Positions 16,140 through 24,829 of a DNA stretch of 37,396 bases are shown piece after piece. Source of the DNA: Colivivens sp963640465 (GTDB lineage Bacteria; Bacteroidota; Bacteroidia; Bacteroidales; Bacteroidaceae); NCBI GenBank assembly GCA_963640465.1, contig CAVHYP010000023.1, forward strand, positions 1 to 37,396, given 5' to 3'. Position 1 is the stretch's first letter. The number at the start of each line of letters is the position of its first letter. The position numbers were made by a program, and so were the translations under genes. The notes beneath the pieces are model-generated. The model ran no database searches. It was not told the DNA's origin and saw only the letters and a program-made list of their open reading frames with translations.

Positions 16140-18110
16140 TTATTCCTCCTCTGTCATTTCAGTGTCTGCCTCGGGTTTGTCTTCCTCAATTACTAGGTTG
16201 TTGATGATGAAGTTCTGCCTTTCAATGGTGTTCTTGCCCATATAATATTCAAGTAGTTCCTGCACTTTGTCGGTCTTCTTCAGTGTGACTTGTTCCAATC
16301 GCATATCACTGCCAATGAAGTTTTTGAATTCGTCGGGCGAAATCTCTCCAAGTCCTTTGAATCGTGTTATCTCTGGGTCGGGACCTAATTTTTGGATGGC
16401 ATTCTGCCGTTCTTCATCTGTGTAGCAATAGAGAGTGATGAAATCGCTCTTGTCGTTACCCTTGTCTTTTGTCAGTTCCTCGAGTACAGTTCTCTTTATG
16501 CGTTTCTTGCGGTTGCGCACACGGAAGAGCGGGGTTTGTAGAATGTAGACGTGACCTTTCCTTATCAATTCGGGGAAGAACTGCAGGAAGAAGGTAATCA
16601 TAAGCAGGCGGATGTGCATTCCGTCGACATCTGCATCGGTTGCTACAATTACTTTGTTATATCTAAGTCCATCTATGCCGTCTTCAATGTTGAGTGCGGC
16701 TTGCAGGAGATTGAACTCTTCGTTTTCATACACCACTTTCTTTGTCAGTCCGTAGGCATTGAGCGGTTTGCCTCGCAGCGAGAACACTGCCTGCGTTTCC
16801 ACGTCGCGACTTTTTGTGATACTTCCACTTGCTGAATCTCCCTCGGTGATGAAGATGCAGCTTTCTTCCTTGTTGTCTCCCTTGGCATCGCTAAGATGTA
16901 CACGGCAGTCACGCAGTTTCCGATTGTGCAGGTTTACTTTCTTTGCCCGTTCGCGTGCCAGTTTTGTCACGCCTGCAATTGCCTTGCGGTCGCGTTCATT
17001 GTCCTGAATCTTCTGCTGTATTATCTCTGACACGTCAAGATGCTTGTGGAGATAGTTGTCGACCTCGGTCTTTATGAAATCACCGACAAACTTGTTGACG
17101 CTGATTCCACCATTGGGCTCCATGGTCAGCGAACCCAGCTTGATTTTTGTTTGGCTCTCGAATTGCGGCTCTTGTATGTTTATAGCAATGGCTGCCACGA
17201 TGCCGTTGCGTATGTCGGTGTATTCGTAGTTCTTGTTGAAGAATTCCTTGATTGTGCGTGCAATATGTTCCTTGAACGCGCTTTGATGTGTTCCTCCCTG
17301 AGTGGTGTGCTGTCCATTTACGAACGAGTGGTATTCCTCACCATACTGCTGATTGGTGTGGGTGAAGGCAATCTCGATGTCTTCGCCGCTCAGATGTATG
17401 ATGTCGTAGAGTGGGGTTGTGTCCATCGTATCGATGAGCAAGTCTTTCAGTCCATTGCGACTAATGATGCGGCGTCCGTTGTAGTGGATTTCCAGCCCTG
17501 TGTTGAGATAGGTGTAGTTGCGGAGCATGGTTTCCACGAACTCTGTCTGGAACCGGTAGTTGACAAACAGTGTGTCGTCAGGCTCAAAATAGACATAAGT
17601 ACCGGATTCTTCCTGTGACGGTTTGGTCTTGTCTTCTTTGAGCACTCCGCGCTCGAATTTGGCTATTCTCACTTTGCCATCGCGATAACTTCTTACCTCG
17701 AAGTGGAAACTTAGGGCATTGACAGCCTTGGCACCGACACCATTCAGTCCGACACTTTTCTTGAATGCCTTGGAATCGTACTTTCCACCTGTGTTGAGCA
17801 TGCTTACGGCTTCCACCAGTTTTCCCTGTGGTATTCCACGTCCAAAGTCGCGCACGCTCACTGCTTTTCCTTCGGTGATGTCCACTTCGATGCGCTTACC
17901 AGCGTTCATCTTGAATTCATCGATGGAGTTGTCGATGATTTCTTTCAGCAATACGTAGATTCCGTCTTCTTCATGGGTTCCATCGCCCAGTCGTCCGATA
18001 TACATTCCAGGACGAGTGCGCACATGGTCCATGTCGCTCAAGTGGCGTATGTTGTCGTCGGTGTACTCCACCTGTTCTATCAGTTCTTTTTCCTCAGTAT
18101 CTGTTGCCAT
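16140..18110 (-). CDS. parE: DNA topoisomerase IV subunit B
   Basis: 656-residue type IIA topoisomerase ATPase subunit, which with ParC decatenates daughter chromosomes. Start ATG at 18110 (MATDTEEKEL) preferred over an in-frame TTG two codons upstream. It has a GHKL ATP site (EIIDNSIDEF, GRGIPQGKL, GLNGVGAKAVNALS), a transducer domain, and a Toprim domain with EGDSASGS (~420) and the metal-binding DADVDG (~488-493). The C-terminal FKGLGEI motif is also present. Features such as the short length and TRPGMYIG fit the ParE-type protein of Bacteroidota rather than GyrB, but GyrB and ParE are close relatives. parC is not adjacent. It lies in an operon 97 nt after the GNAT gene and 2 nt before coaD. 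Confidence 0.92.
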   Translation of the reverse strand: MATDTEEKELIEQVEYTDDNIRHLSDMDHVRTRPGMYIGRLGDGTHEEDGIYVLLKEIIDNSIDEFKMNAGKRIEVDITEGKAVSVRDFGRGIPQGKLVEAVSMLNTGGKYDSKAFKKSVGLNGVGAKAVNALSFHFEVRSYRDGKVRIAKFERGVLKEDKTKPSQEESGTYVYFEPDDTLFVNYRFQTEFVETMLRNYTYLNTGLEIHYNGRRIISRNGLKDLLIDTMDTTPLYDIIHLSGEDIEIAFTHTNQQYGEEYHSFVNGQHTTQGGTHQSAFKEHIARTIKEFFNKNYEYTDIRNGIVAAIAINIQEPQFESQTKIKLGSLTMEPNGGISVNKFVGDFIKTEVDNYLHKHLDVSEIIQQKIQDNERDRKAIAGVTKLARERAKKVNLHNRKLRDCRVHLSDAKGDNKEESCIFITEGDSASGSITKSRDVETQAVFSLRGKPLNAYGLTKKVVYENEEFNLLQAALNIEDGIDGLRYNKVIVATDADVDGMHIRLLMITFFLQFFPELIRKGHVYILQTPLFRVRNRKKRIKRTVLEELTKDKGNDKSDFITLYCYTDEERQNAIQKLGPDPEITRFKGLGEISPDEFKNFIGSDMRLEQVTLKKTDKVQELLEYYMGKNTIERQNFIINNLVIEEDKPEADTEMTEEE

Positions 18111-18207
18111 TCCCAACTTGATTCTCTATTTTCTCAACTCTCAGAAGTTACAATTCCTCGACTTTTCAGAAGGTTGCAATTTGCCTTCTCTTTATCCTGC
18201 GCTCTGT

Positions 18208-19350
18208 TCAAAGTCCCTTTTTGAAACATCTCCTGCGTTTGTGCTGTCTGCGCTCGAAATAAATCCACTGCGACTGCACCTTGTTGTTGACCTCAAGCTC
18301 GGGATTTGTCTCTACGTACTTGTAGCCTTCGGAAATGTAGTTTGGCAGGAGGTCATAGAAGAGTACGGCATTGATGCCTTTACCCTGGTATTCGGGCAAT
18401 ACTCCCACGAGCATCAGGTCGAGCGTATCGGGTTTCTTCCATTTCAATGCTTTGAGCAGATGGAACCATCCGAACGGGAACAACTTGCCCTTTGCCTTCT
18501 GCAGTGTTTTCGAAAGTGAAGGCATGGAGATGCCGACACAGATTAACTTGCCGTTGGCATCGGTGATGAGCGACACCAGTTTGAGGTCGATGAACGGAAG
18601 GTAAGTGTTCACATAAAGGTCGATTTGTTTCTCATTCAATTCGGAGTAACCGAACAAAGGTTTGAATGCCTCGTTGATGACCTCGAAAATCTGTTTGCCG
18701 TAGTCCTTGCGCAGTTTGCTGCGTGAGGTGTATCTCTTTATCTGTAGTCCGTATTTCTCGATGACTATCTTGGCAATGCGCTCCAGACGTTCGGGAACTC
18801 CCGTTTCTCTGGGCACAGTCATCAGCAATTCCACCCAGTCTGCTTCTTTCTCGAATCCCAATGCTTCCATATGCTTTGGATAGTAGGGATAATTGTAGAT
18901 GGTGGCATTGGTTCCCAATTCCTCGAATCCTTCGATGAGCATTCCTTCGGCATCCATGTCGGTGAATCCCAATGGTCCTTGGATGTAGTCCATGCCTTTC
19001 TCTTTTCCCCATCTCTCTACAGCGCTTATCAAGGCTTTGCTGACGTCCATGTCATCGATGAAATCGATATAGCCGAATCTCACCATCTTCTGTTCCCAAC
19101 GCTTGTTTGCTTTGTGGTTGATGATGCCTGCCACCCTGCCTACGATTTTACCGTCACGATAAGCAAGATAGTACACGGCATCGCAAAACTCCATTGCCGG
19201 GTTCTTGTTGGAGAACGTGTCAACCATGTCTTCGTAGATGTCGGGAACTGAATAAGGGTTGTCTTTGTATAGCTCATAGTTGAAACGGATGAATTGCTTC
19301 ATCTCTTTCTTTGTTTGGGCTGGTCTTATTTCTATTTTACTCATCTTCAT
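18208..19350 (-). CDS. GNAT-superfamily N-acetyltransferase-like protein
   Basis: 380-residue protein of a family widespread in Bacteroidota. The start is placed at the ATG at 19350 (MKMSKIEIRP; 19344 is also possible) because the promoter-like TATCTTTG at 19371-19364 lies inside the longer open frame. The N-terminal half (~10-130) reads as a GNAT-like fold (DAVYYLAYRDGKIVGRVAGIINH). The C-terminal half has a motif A-type acetyl-CoA loop, LMLVGVLPEYQGKGINAVLF (~310-330). The tail RRQHKRRRCFKKGL is very basic. The substrate is unknown. It is the first gene of the parE-coaD-protease-ybeY operon, so it is probably constitutively expressed. Confidence 0.75.
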   Translation of the reverse strand: MKMSKIEIRPAQTKKEMKQFIRFNYELYKDNPYSVPDIYEDMVDTFSNKNPAMEFCDAVYYLAYRDGKIVGRVAGIINHKANKRWEQKMVRFGYIDFIDDMDVSKALISAVERWGKEKGMDYIQGPLGFTDMDAEGMLIEGFEELGTNATIYNYPYYPKHMEALGFEKEADWVELLMTVPRETGVPERLERIAKIVIEKYGLQIKRYTSRSKLRKDYGKQIFEVINEAFKPLFGYSELNEKQIDLYVNTYLPFIDLKLVSLITDANGKLICVGISMPSLSKTLQKAKGKLFPFGWFHLLKALKWKKPDTLDLMLVGVLPEYQGKGINAVLFYDLLPNYISEGYKYVETNPELEVNNKVQSQWIYFERRQHKRRRCFKKGL

Positions 19351-19363
19351 CGTTATTGGTTTG

Positions 19364-19371
19364 CAAAGATA
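19364..19371 (-). promoter_or_regulatory. -7 box of the GNAT-parE-coaD-protease-ybeY operon
   Basis: TATCTTTG on the minus strand, 13 nt before the ATG at 19350. No TTG at 19-21 nt upstream. Confidence 0.5.
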
Positions 19372-19447
19372 CGAATTTATTTGCAAAGAACGAGCATGAA
19401 AGGCAAAAAATAACGATTGAAGACTGTGCCTTTTCTGTCAGACCTTG

Positions 19448-19482
19448 TTGAAGTTGCCTTCCGGTATTGAAGTTGCCTTCCG
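19448..19482. repeat. 16-nt direct repeat pair
   Basis: TTGAAGTTGCCTTCCG at 19448-19463 and again at 19467-19482 (19-nt period), in the spacer between gpmI and the GNAT operon promoter. Confidence 0.75.
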
Positions 19483-19492
19483 ATGTATAAAA

Positions 19493-19556
19493 CCCCTTTG
19501 CCTCTAATGAAGTAAATTGTATGTATACCGTATCTAGTGAAATCGAGGCAAAGGGG
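19493..19556 (-). terminator. possible terminator of gpmI (12-bp stem, 40-nt loop)
   Basis: CCCCTTTGCCTC (19493-19504) is perfectly complementary to GAGGCAAAGGGG (19545-19556). On the minus strand the closing arm is followed by TTTTATAC, so it would work as a terminator for gpmI transcription. The 40-nt loop is unusually long. Confidence 0.55.
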
Positions 19557-19585
19557 AATAAAATATATGATTAATCTTCTGTTAA

Positions 19586-21121
19586 TTAGTCTTCTATCAA
19601 GTCGTGTCCAGTCATCTCTGCTGGTTGAGCCAAGCCCATTATGTGCAGGATGGAAGGTGCAACGTCGGCAAGTACACCGTCGGAAACTTTCGTATTCTTG
19701 TTCTCTGTCACATAGATGAATGGAACAGGGTTGAGCGAGTGTGCAGTGTTTGGTGTGCCGTCGGCATTGAGTGCGTAGTCGGCATTGCCGTGGTCTGCGA
19801 TGATGATGGTTTCATAGCCTACTGACTTGGCAGTTTCCACTACTTCGTTGACGCATTTGTCGACTGCCACTACTGCTTTCTTGATTGCTTCGTAAACTCC
19901 GGTGTGGCCAACCATGTCGCCATTGGCGAAGTTGACAACTACGAAGTCGTACTTGTCTTCTTTCAGTGCAGCAACCAACTTGTCCTTCACTTCGTAGGCG
20001 CTCATCTCCGGCTGGAGGTCATAGGTCGCAACTTTTGGTGAGGCTACGAGGATTCGTTCCTCGCCGTCGTATGGTTGTTCGCGTCCTCCGTTGAAGAAGA
20101 AGGTTACGTGTGCGTATTTCTCGGTCTCTGCAGTGTGGAGCTGCTTGAGCCCCTTGCTTGAGACGTATTCACCGAGAGTGTTGCTTACGTTCTCTTTTGG
20201 GAAGAGGATGTGCACGCCCTTGAATGATGCATCGTATGGGGTCATACAGTAGTACTGCAGGTCGGGGATTGTCTTCATACCCTGCTCTGGCATGTCTTGC
20301 TGTGTGAGGACTACTGTGAGTTCCTTGGCGCGGTCATTTCGGTAGTTGAAGAAGATTACTACGTCGCCAGGCTTTATTGTGCCGTCTACATTGGCGTTTA
20401 CGAGTGACTCCATGAATTCATCGGTGTCTTTGTGCTCTTCGGTGTGGGCGTCGTAGCAAGACTGCACGCCTTCCACCATGTCGGTCACCTTGCGTCCCTT
20501 GCCTTCGATGAGCTGGTCGTAGGCTACTTTGATTCGATCCCAACGCTTGTCGCGGTCCATTGCATAGAACCTGCCGATGATGCTTGCGATGGCTCCTACT
20601 CCGATTTCATCGATGTGTTTCTGAAGGTCAGCGATGAATCCTTTACCTGACTTCGGGTCGGTGTCTCGTCCGTCCATGAAGCAGTGTACGTAGCAGTTCT
20701 TCACTCCGTATTCCTTGGCTATGTCCACGAGCTTCAGGATGTGGTTGAAGCTGGAGTGCACGCCTCCGGTTGATGTCAGTCCCATGAGGTGTACTGAGTG
20801 TCCGGTTTTCTGTGCGTAGCCGTATGCAGACTGGATTTCCGCATTTTGCAGAATGCTGTTGTCTGCGCAGGCACGGTTGATCTTTACGAGGTCCTGGTAA
20901 ACGATTCGTCCTGCTCCGATGTTGAGGTGTCCTACCTCGGAGTTGCCCATCTGTCCGTCGGGCAGACCTACGTTTTCACCGCAAGCGAGAAGCTTTGAGT
21001 GTGGGTAGGTCGCATTGAGGTAGTCCATATATGGAGTTGGAGTACTGTATATTACGTCCGATTTTGTCTTGTCGCCGATTCCCCATCCATCGAGAATCAT
21101 CAATAATGCTTTCTTTGCCAT
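19586..21121 (-). CDS. gpmI: 2,3-bisphosphoglycerate-independent phosphoglycerate mutase
   Basis: 511-residue cytosolic glycolytic/gluconeogenic enzyme interconverting 3- and 2-phosphoglycerate with two Mn2+ ions. It has alkaline-phosphatase-superfamily motifs: metal ligand region LMILDGWGIG (D11), catalytic Ser S61 in QMGNSEVGHLNIGAGR, the HCFMDGRDTDPKSG substrate segment, and C-terminal metal sites VNFANGDMVGHTG and IIADHGNADY. Length is normal (~510). It lies downstream of tyrS in the same direction but is separated by a 367-nt spacer; no good promoter box of its own was found directly upstream. Confidence 0.97.
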   Translation of the reverse strand: MAKKALLMILDGWGIGDKTKSDVIYSTPTPYMDYLNATYPHSKLLACGENVGLPDGQMGNSEVGHLNIGAGRIVYQDLVKINRACADNSILQNAEIQSAYGYAQKTGHSVHLMGLTSTGGVHSSFNHILKLVDIAKEYGVKNCYVHCFMDGRDTDPKSGKGFIADLQKHIDEIGVGAIASIIGRFYAMDRDKRWDRIKVAYDQLIEGKGRKVTDMVEGVQSCYDAHTEEHKDTDEFMESLVNANVDGTIKPGDVVIFFNYRNDRAKELTVVLTQQDMPEQGMKTIPDLQYYCMTPYDASFKGVHILFPKENVSNTLGEYVSSKGLKQLHTAETEKYAHVTFFFNGGREQPYDGEERILVASPKVATYDLQPEMSAYEVKDKLVAALKEDKYDFVVVNFANGDMVGHTGVYEAIKKAVVAVDKCVNEVVETAKSVGYETIIIADHGNADYALNADGTPNTAHSLNPVPFIYVTENKNTKVSDGVLADVAPSILHIMGLAQPAEMTGHDLIED

Positions 21122-21488
21122 ATAAAGTTCGTTTTATGTCTTGTATGTTTTGCCGGTCGGCGAATCTCTTTTTCCTTGCCAAACGATGTTTGACTTTTCA
21201 CGTCAGATGATGTTCAAACATCAAATGATGCTCAATCTTCTCACATCAGATGAAATTCAATCTTCGTCTGGGAGAGATCTCATTTCCCGGCTTGTTTTTC
21301 CTTCGGTTTCTGCCTTTGGTTTCCCTTCGGTTTCTGCCTCAAGTTTCCTTCGATTTTTGACTCTGTTTTTGCCTCTGTTTTCTTGTTCTCCAAGCATCGG
21401 CTTTTTGCCCCTCGAACAGCGGTTTTTATTTCTCTGACTAGGAAAAAAGTTTTTTCTGACTGGGAAAAAATTCCGCCTTCCGGGTGGG
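21122..21488. other. gpmI-tyrS spacer with degenerate repeats
   Basis: 367 bp without a convincing gene. It contains degenerate CATCAGATGA/CATCAAATGATG runs (~21200-21260), the direct repeat CCTTCGGTTTCTGCCT at 21300-21315 and 21324-21339 (24-nt period), and dispersed repeat copy B (21427-21468). A 70-codon minus-strand frame crosses it but is Lys/Glu/Gln-rich low complexity and is not called. Confidence 0.6.
21427..21468 (-). repeat. dispersed intergenic repeat, copy B
   Basis: On the minus strand two units, TTTTCCCAGTCAGAAAAA and TTTTCCTAGTCAGAGAAA, lie 22 nt apart and are followed by TAAAAACC. The arrangement matches copy A at 5449-5490 in opposite orientation. It lies just after the tyrS stop codon. 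Confidence 0.6.
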
Positions 21489-22784
21489 TCATAGGCAGAT
21501 GATCAGGAAGTAGTTTTTTTTGCCTTTCTGGACGAGCAGATATTTGTCGTCGATAAGGTCTTTTGTCGTTATCACCTGATCTTGCTGAGCCAGCTTTTCC
21601 TTGTTGATGCTCACTCCGCCTCCTTGGGTCATTTTCCTCATCTCGCCTTTTGACGGGAAGATTGCTGCTTTCTCGGTGCAGAGGTCGATTGCCTTGATGC
21701 CGCCTGCCAGTTCGTCGCGTGAAACGGTGAACTGTGGCACTCCGTCGAACACTTCGAGGAAGGTTTTTTCGTCGAGCTTGAGGAGTGATTCCTTGGTTGA
21801 CTTTCCAAATAGGATGTTTGATGCTTCAACTGCCATGTTGTAGTCTTCTTCTGAATGAATCATGACAGTGAGCTCCTTGGCAAGTCGTTTCTGCAGCACG
21901 CGCTGTCCCGGGTCTTTGTCCTGCTCGGCGATGAGCAATTCGATTTCCTCTTGCCCGAGGAGTGTGAATATCTTGATGTAGCGTTTTGCATCTTCGTCGC
22001 TGGTGTTCATCCAGAACTGATAGAAGGCGTATGGAGATGTGTATTCCGGGTTGAGCCAGATGTTGCCCTTCTCGGTCTTTCCAAACTTTGTTCCGTCGGC
22101 TTTCTTCACCAATGGGCAGGTAAGTGCGTAACACTCACGGCCGTTGGTACGGCGAATAAGCTCTGCTCCAGTGGTCATGTTGCCCCACTGGTCTGCACCG
22201 CCAATCTGGAGTTTGCAGCCTTTGTGCTCGTTGAGGTAGAGGAAGTCGTAGCCCTGGAGGAGCTGGTAGGTGAATTCGGTGAACGACAGTCCGTCGCGTG
22301 CTTCGCCGTTGAGTCGTTTCTGCACTGACTCTTTTGCCATCATGTAGTTCACGGTGATGTGCTTGCCGATGTCGCGTGCAAAGGCGAGGAACGTGAAATC
22401 TTTCATCCAGTCATAGTTGTTCACCAGTTCTGCCTTGTTGGGTGCATCGCTCTCGAAGTCGAGAAACTTGTTGAGCTGTTTCTTTATGCACGCCACATTG
22501 TGGCGGAGGGTGTCTTCATCCAGCAGGTTGCGCTCCTGGCTTTTACCCGAAGGGTCGCCAATCATGCCGGTGGCACCGCCGATGAGTGCCAATGGCTTGT
22601 GTCCGCAGTTTTGCAGATGGCGAAGCATCATCACACCGCAGAGATGGCCTATATGAAGTGAGTCTGCCGTTGGGTCGAAGCCCAAGTAAGCAGTCACCAG
22701 TTCTTTTTCAAGTAGTTCTTCTGTTCCAGGCATGATGTCGTGAATCATGCCACGCCACTGAAGTTCTTTTACAAAGTTTTTCAT
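21489..22784 (-). CDS. tyrS: Tyrosyl-tRNA synthetase
   Basis: 431-residue class I aminoacyl-tRNA synthetase. The HIGH motif is at 44-47 (ADSLHIGHLCG), the tyrosine-binding segment is YQLLQGYDFLYLNEHKGCKLQIGGADQWGN, and the KMSKS-like loop reads KFGKT (~232). The C-terminal ~70 residues form an S4-like RNA-binding domain (GGVSINKEKLAQQDQVITTKDLID). The start at 22784 lies ~30 nt after a strong promoter box. Normal length. Confidence 0.97.
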   Translation of the reverse strand: MKNFVKELQWRGMIHDIMPGTEELLEKELVTAYLGFDPTADSLHIGHLCGVMMLRHLQNCGHKPLALIGGATGMIGDPSGKSQERNLLDEDTLRHNVACIKKQLNKFLDFESDAPNKAELVNNYDWMKDFTFLAFARDIGKHITVNYMMAKESVQKRLNGEARDGLSFTEFTYQLLQGYDFLYLNEHKGCKLQIGGADQWGNMTTGAELIRRTNGRECYALTCPLVKKADGTKFGKTEKGNIWLNPEYTSPYAFYQFWMNTSDEDAKRYIKIFTLLGQEEIELLIAEQDKDPGQRVLQKRLAKELTVMIHSEEDYNMAVEASNILFGKSTKESLLKLDEKTFLEVFDGVPQFTVSRDELAGGIKAIDLCTEKAAIFPSKGEMRKMTQGGGVSINKEKLAQQDQVITTKDLIDDKYLLVQKGKKNYFLIICL

Positions 22785-22816
22785 CTTCTTGTTCTATAAT
22801 GCTTTATTTCAGGATG

Positions 22817-22846
22817 CAAAGTTACACCAAATATTTGGTCTGACAA
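22817..22846 (-). promoter_or_regulatory. promoter of tyrS
   Basis: Minus strand TTG (22846-22844), 19-nt spacer, TAACTTTG (22824-22817); the leader to the ATG at 22784 would be about 27 nt. Confidence 0.75.
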
Positions 22847-22880
22847 AATATATTTATGTATAGGGTGCCGGAAGTTGGTG

Positions 22881-24710
22881 TCAAATTGGTTTTGTCACTT
22901 CTTTCAGCCATTCTCTGTGCTCGTCGTCCAGCCTTGATTTGAGGCGCTCGTAGACGGTTTGCTGGTAGTTGTTGAACCAGTCGACTTCTTCCGCTGTAAG
23001 CATCTCCTTGATGATTGGGCTGGTGATGATTGGACAGACTGTGAGATGTTCGAATGTGTAGTAAGGTCCGAAAGTGATGCCCTCAGCCGTACCGCCGTCG
23101 TAGGTTGCACATCCCGGTTCCACTGCCTTGCCGTGTTCGCCGCCGAAGTTGGCATTGACTACGAGCATCGTGTCCTCGTGGCGCACTCCGTGGCTGCCCT
23201 CGATATAGATTCCCGGCTCATCGGTGATAATCATTCCCGGCAACAATGGTGTAGGACGCCACTGCATGCGGAACTGGTGATAGTCGATGCTTTCGTGAAC
23301 TGACATGAACTGGCCCACTCCGTGACCTGTGCCGTGCAGATAGTTGATTCCGTACTTCCACATGTCCATGCGTGCGAATGCATCGAGTTGTGTGCCGTTG
23401 GTTCCTCTTGGGAACACTGCACTTCCGAGCTTTATCCAACCCTTGAGCACCAGCGTGTAGTCGCGCCGCATTTCCCAGGTCAACGGACCGAGAGGAAGGG
23501 TGCGGGTGATATCGGTGGTTCCGTCAAGATACTGGCCGCCAGAGTCGATGAGCAGCAGTCCCTCCGGTTTCACCGGAATATCAGTCTCAGCGCTTGGCTC
23601 GTAGTGCACGATGGCTCCGTGATAGCCGTAGCCCATGATGCTGGCAAAGCTCACGCCCATGCACAGGGGTTGTTCGAGACGGAATGCCTCCAGCTTGTCG
23701 GAAAGTGACATTTCTGTCTGCCCGCCCTTCGGCACATTCTCCAAGGTCCACTTCATCCATTTCACCATTGCCACACCGTCTTTCTCGTGTGCACTGCGGT
23801 AGCCCTTGATTTCTGTTGCATTCTTGAACATAAGCATGTGTGGAATGGGCGATTCCTTGTCTACATGGTACTTGATGGCAGTGTAGGTGCTGTAGTTCGT
23901 CTTGTCGAGCTGAGTTTCCACCGGCATTTCACAGTTAGCCAAGTCCTCGAGAATAGCTTCGTAAGGACGGATGCTGACACCCTCGGCTTTCAGATAAGCC
24001 TCGACTTCATCGGTCACCTTCTCCTTATTTATATACAAGGTGGCGTCGGTCGGAGTTATGATGAGATAACTTACGAATAGCGGAGTGTAGAGAACGTCGT
24101 CTGCACGCAGGTTGAGCGTCCAGGCAATGTCCTCCAAGTAAGTGGCAAGCAGGGCATGGTCGCCAATCTTCTCCCTAGTGCGCGAGAGTTTGCTCTTCGA
24201 ACTTTCTCCGGCATATTCCAGCGGCTGGATGAAGAGTTTGCTGTCGGGAATGCCAGGGCGGTCGGTCCATATCGATTCGTAAGGATCGACCGACGGGTCG
24301 AGCTTCAGCCCGAACTGCGACAGCTCGTCTCTCAGCTGGTTTACAGCTTCCACCGTGTTGACCCAACCGTCTACGCCCACTGTGTCGCCTGGCTTGAGTA
24401 CGGTGCCAAGCCATTCTGCAATGCTCGGTGTGCCTTCTATCTTGTCTTTCATTAGAACGTAGCTGGAATCGCTTAGTTGTTCGCGTGCCTGGATGAAATA
24501 GCGTGAGTCAGTCCATAGAGCTGCCTTGTCGAGAGTGACTACAGACGTGCCTGCACTTCCACTGAATCCGGAAATCCATCTGCGCGCTTTCCATCGCTCA
24601 GGAATGTACTCCCCACAATGTGGGTCAGTGCTGGGAGTGATGAATGCACTGACTTCCCTTTCCTTCATAACTTTGCGCAAATCGTAAAGCCTACCTTCAA
24701 TTTCCTTCAT
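22881..24710 (-). CDS. Aminopeptidase P family protein (Xaa-Pro aminopeptidase, M24B)
   Basis: 609-residue metallopeptidase that releases N-terminal residues preceding proline. The length and three-domain layout (two N-terminal creatinase-like domains ~1-300, catalytic pita-bread domain ~310-540, C-terminal extension) resemble the long, eukaryote-like APP rather than the ~440-residue Escherichia coli PepP. Metal ligands can be placed in LLIDSGGQYLDGTTDITRT (two Asp), LHGTGHGVG (His), DEPGIYIEG (Glu) and FEHLTVCPI (Glu). No signal peptide, so cytosolic. Monocistronic, with a promoter that overlaps that of the divergent mdh. Confidence 0.93.
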   Translation of the reverse strand: MKEIEGRLYDLRKVMKEREVSAFITPSTDPHCGEYIPERWKARRWISGFSGSAGTSVVTLDKAALWTDSRYFIQAREQLSDSSYVLMKDKIEGTPSIAEWLGTVLKPGDTVGVDGWVNTVEAVNQLRDELSQFGLKLDPSVDPYESIWTDRPGIPDSKLFIQPLEYAGESSKSKLSRTREKIGDHALLATYLEDIAWTLNLRADDVLYTPLFVSYLIITPTDATLYINKEKVTDEVEAYLKAEGVSIRPYEAILEDLANCEMPVETQLDKTNYSTYTAIKYHVDKESPIPHMLMFKNATEIKGYRSAHEKDGVAMVKWMKWTLENVPKGGQTEMSLSDKLEAFRLEQPLCMGVSFASIMGYGYHGAIVHYEPSAETDIPVKPEGLLLIDSGGQYLDGTTDITRTLPLGPLTWEMRRDYTLVLKGWIKLGSAVFPRGTNGTQLDAFARMDMWKYGINYLHGTGHGVGQFMSVHESIDYHQFRMQWRPTPLLPGMIITDEPGIYIEGSHGVRHEDTMLVVNANFGGEHGKAVEPGCATYDGGTAEGITFGPYYTFEHLTVCPIITSPIIKEMLTAEEVDWFNNYQQTVYERLKSRLDDEHREWLKEVTKPI

Positions 24711-24741
24711 ATTGTTTCTGCTTGAATTGTAATATTTACTG

Positions 24742-24771
24742 CAAATATAGGATTAAATTTTGTCCTGTCAA
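24742..24771 (-). promoter_or_regulatory. promoter of the aminopeptidase P gene
   Basis: Minus strand TTG (24771-24769), 19-nt spacer, TATATTTG (24749-24742). Overlaps the divergent mdh promoter by 12 bp. Confidence 0.75.
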
Positions 24772-24789
24772 AATAAACTCATATATTTG
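24760..24789 (+). promoter_or_regulatory. promoter of mdh
   Basis: TTG (24760-24762), 19-nt spacer, TATATTTG (24782-24789). Same box sequences and spacing as the opposing promoter. Confidence 0.8.
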
Positions 24790-24829
24790 CACTGAAAATA
24801 TTAGATAGTAATTCTAAAAACATTGTATT

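Noticed and set aside
21280..21492. 70-codon minus-strand open frame after tyrS
   Set aside because: Lys/Glu/Gln low complexity, begins inside the tyrS end and is built from the dispersed repeat and spacer repeats; no sign of selection as a protein.
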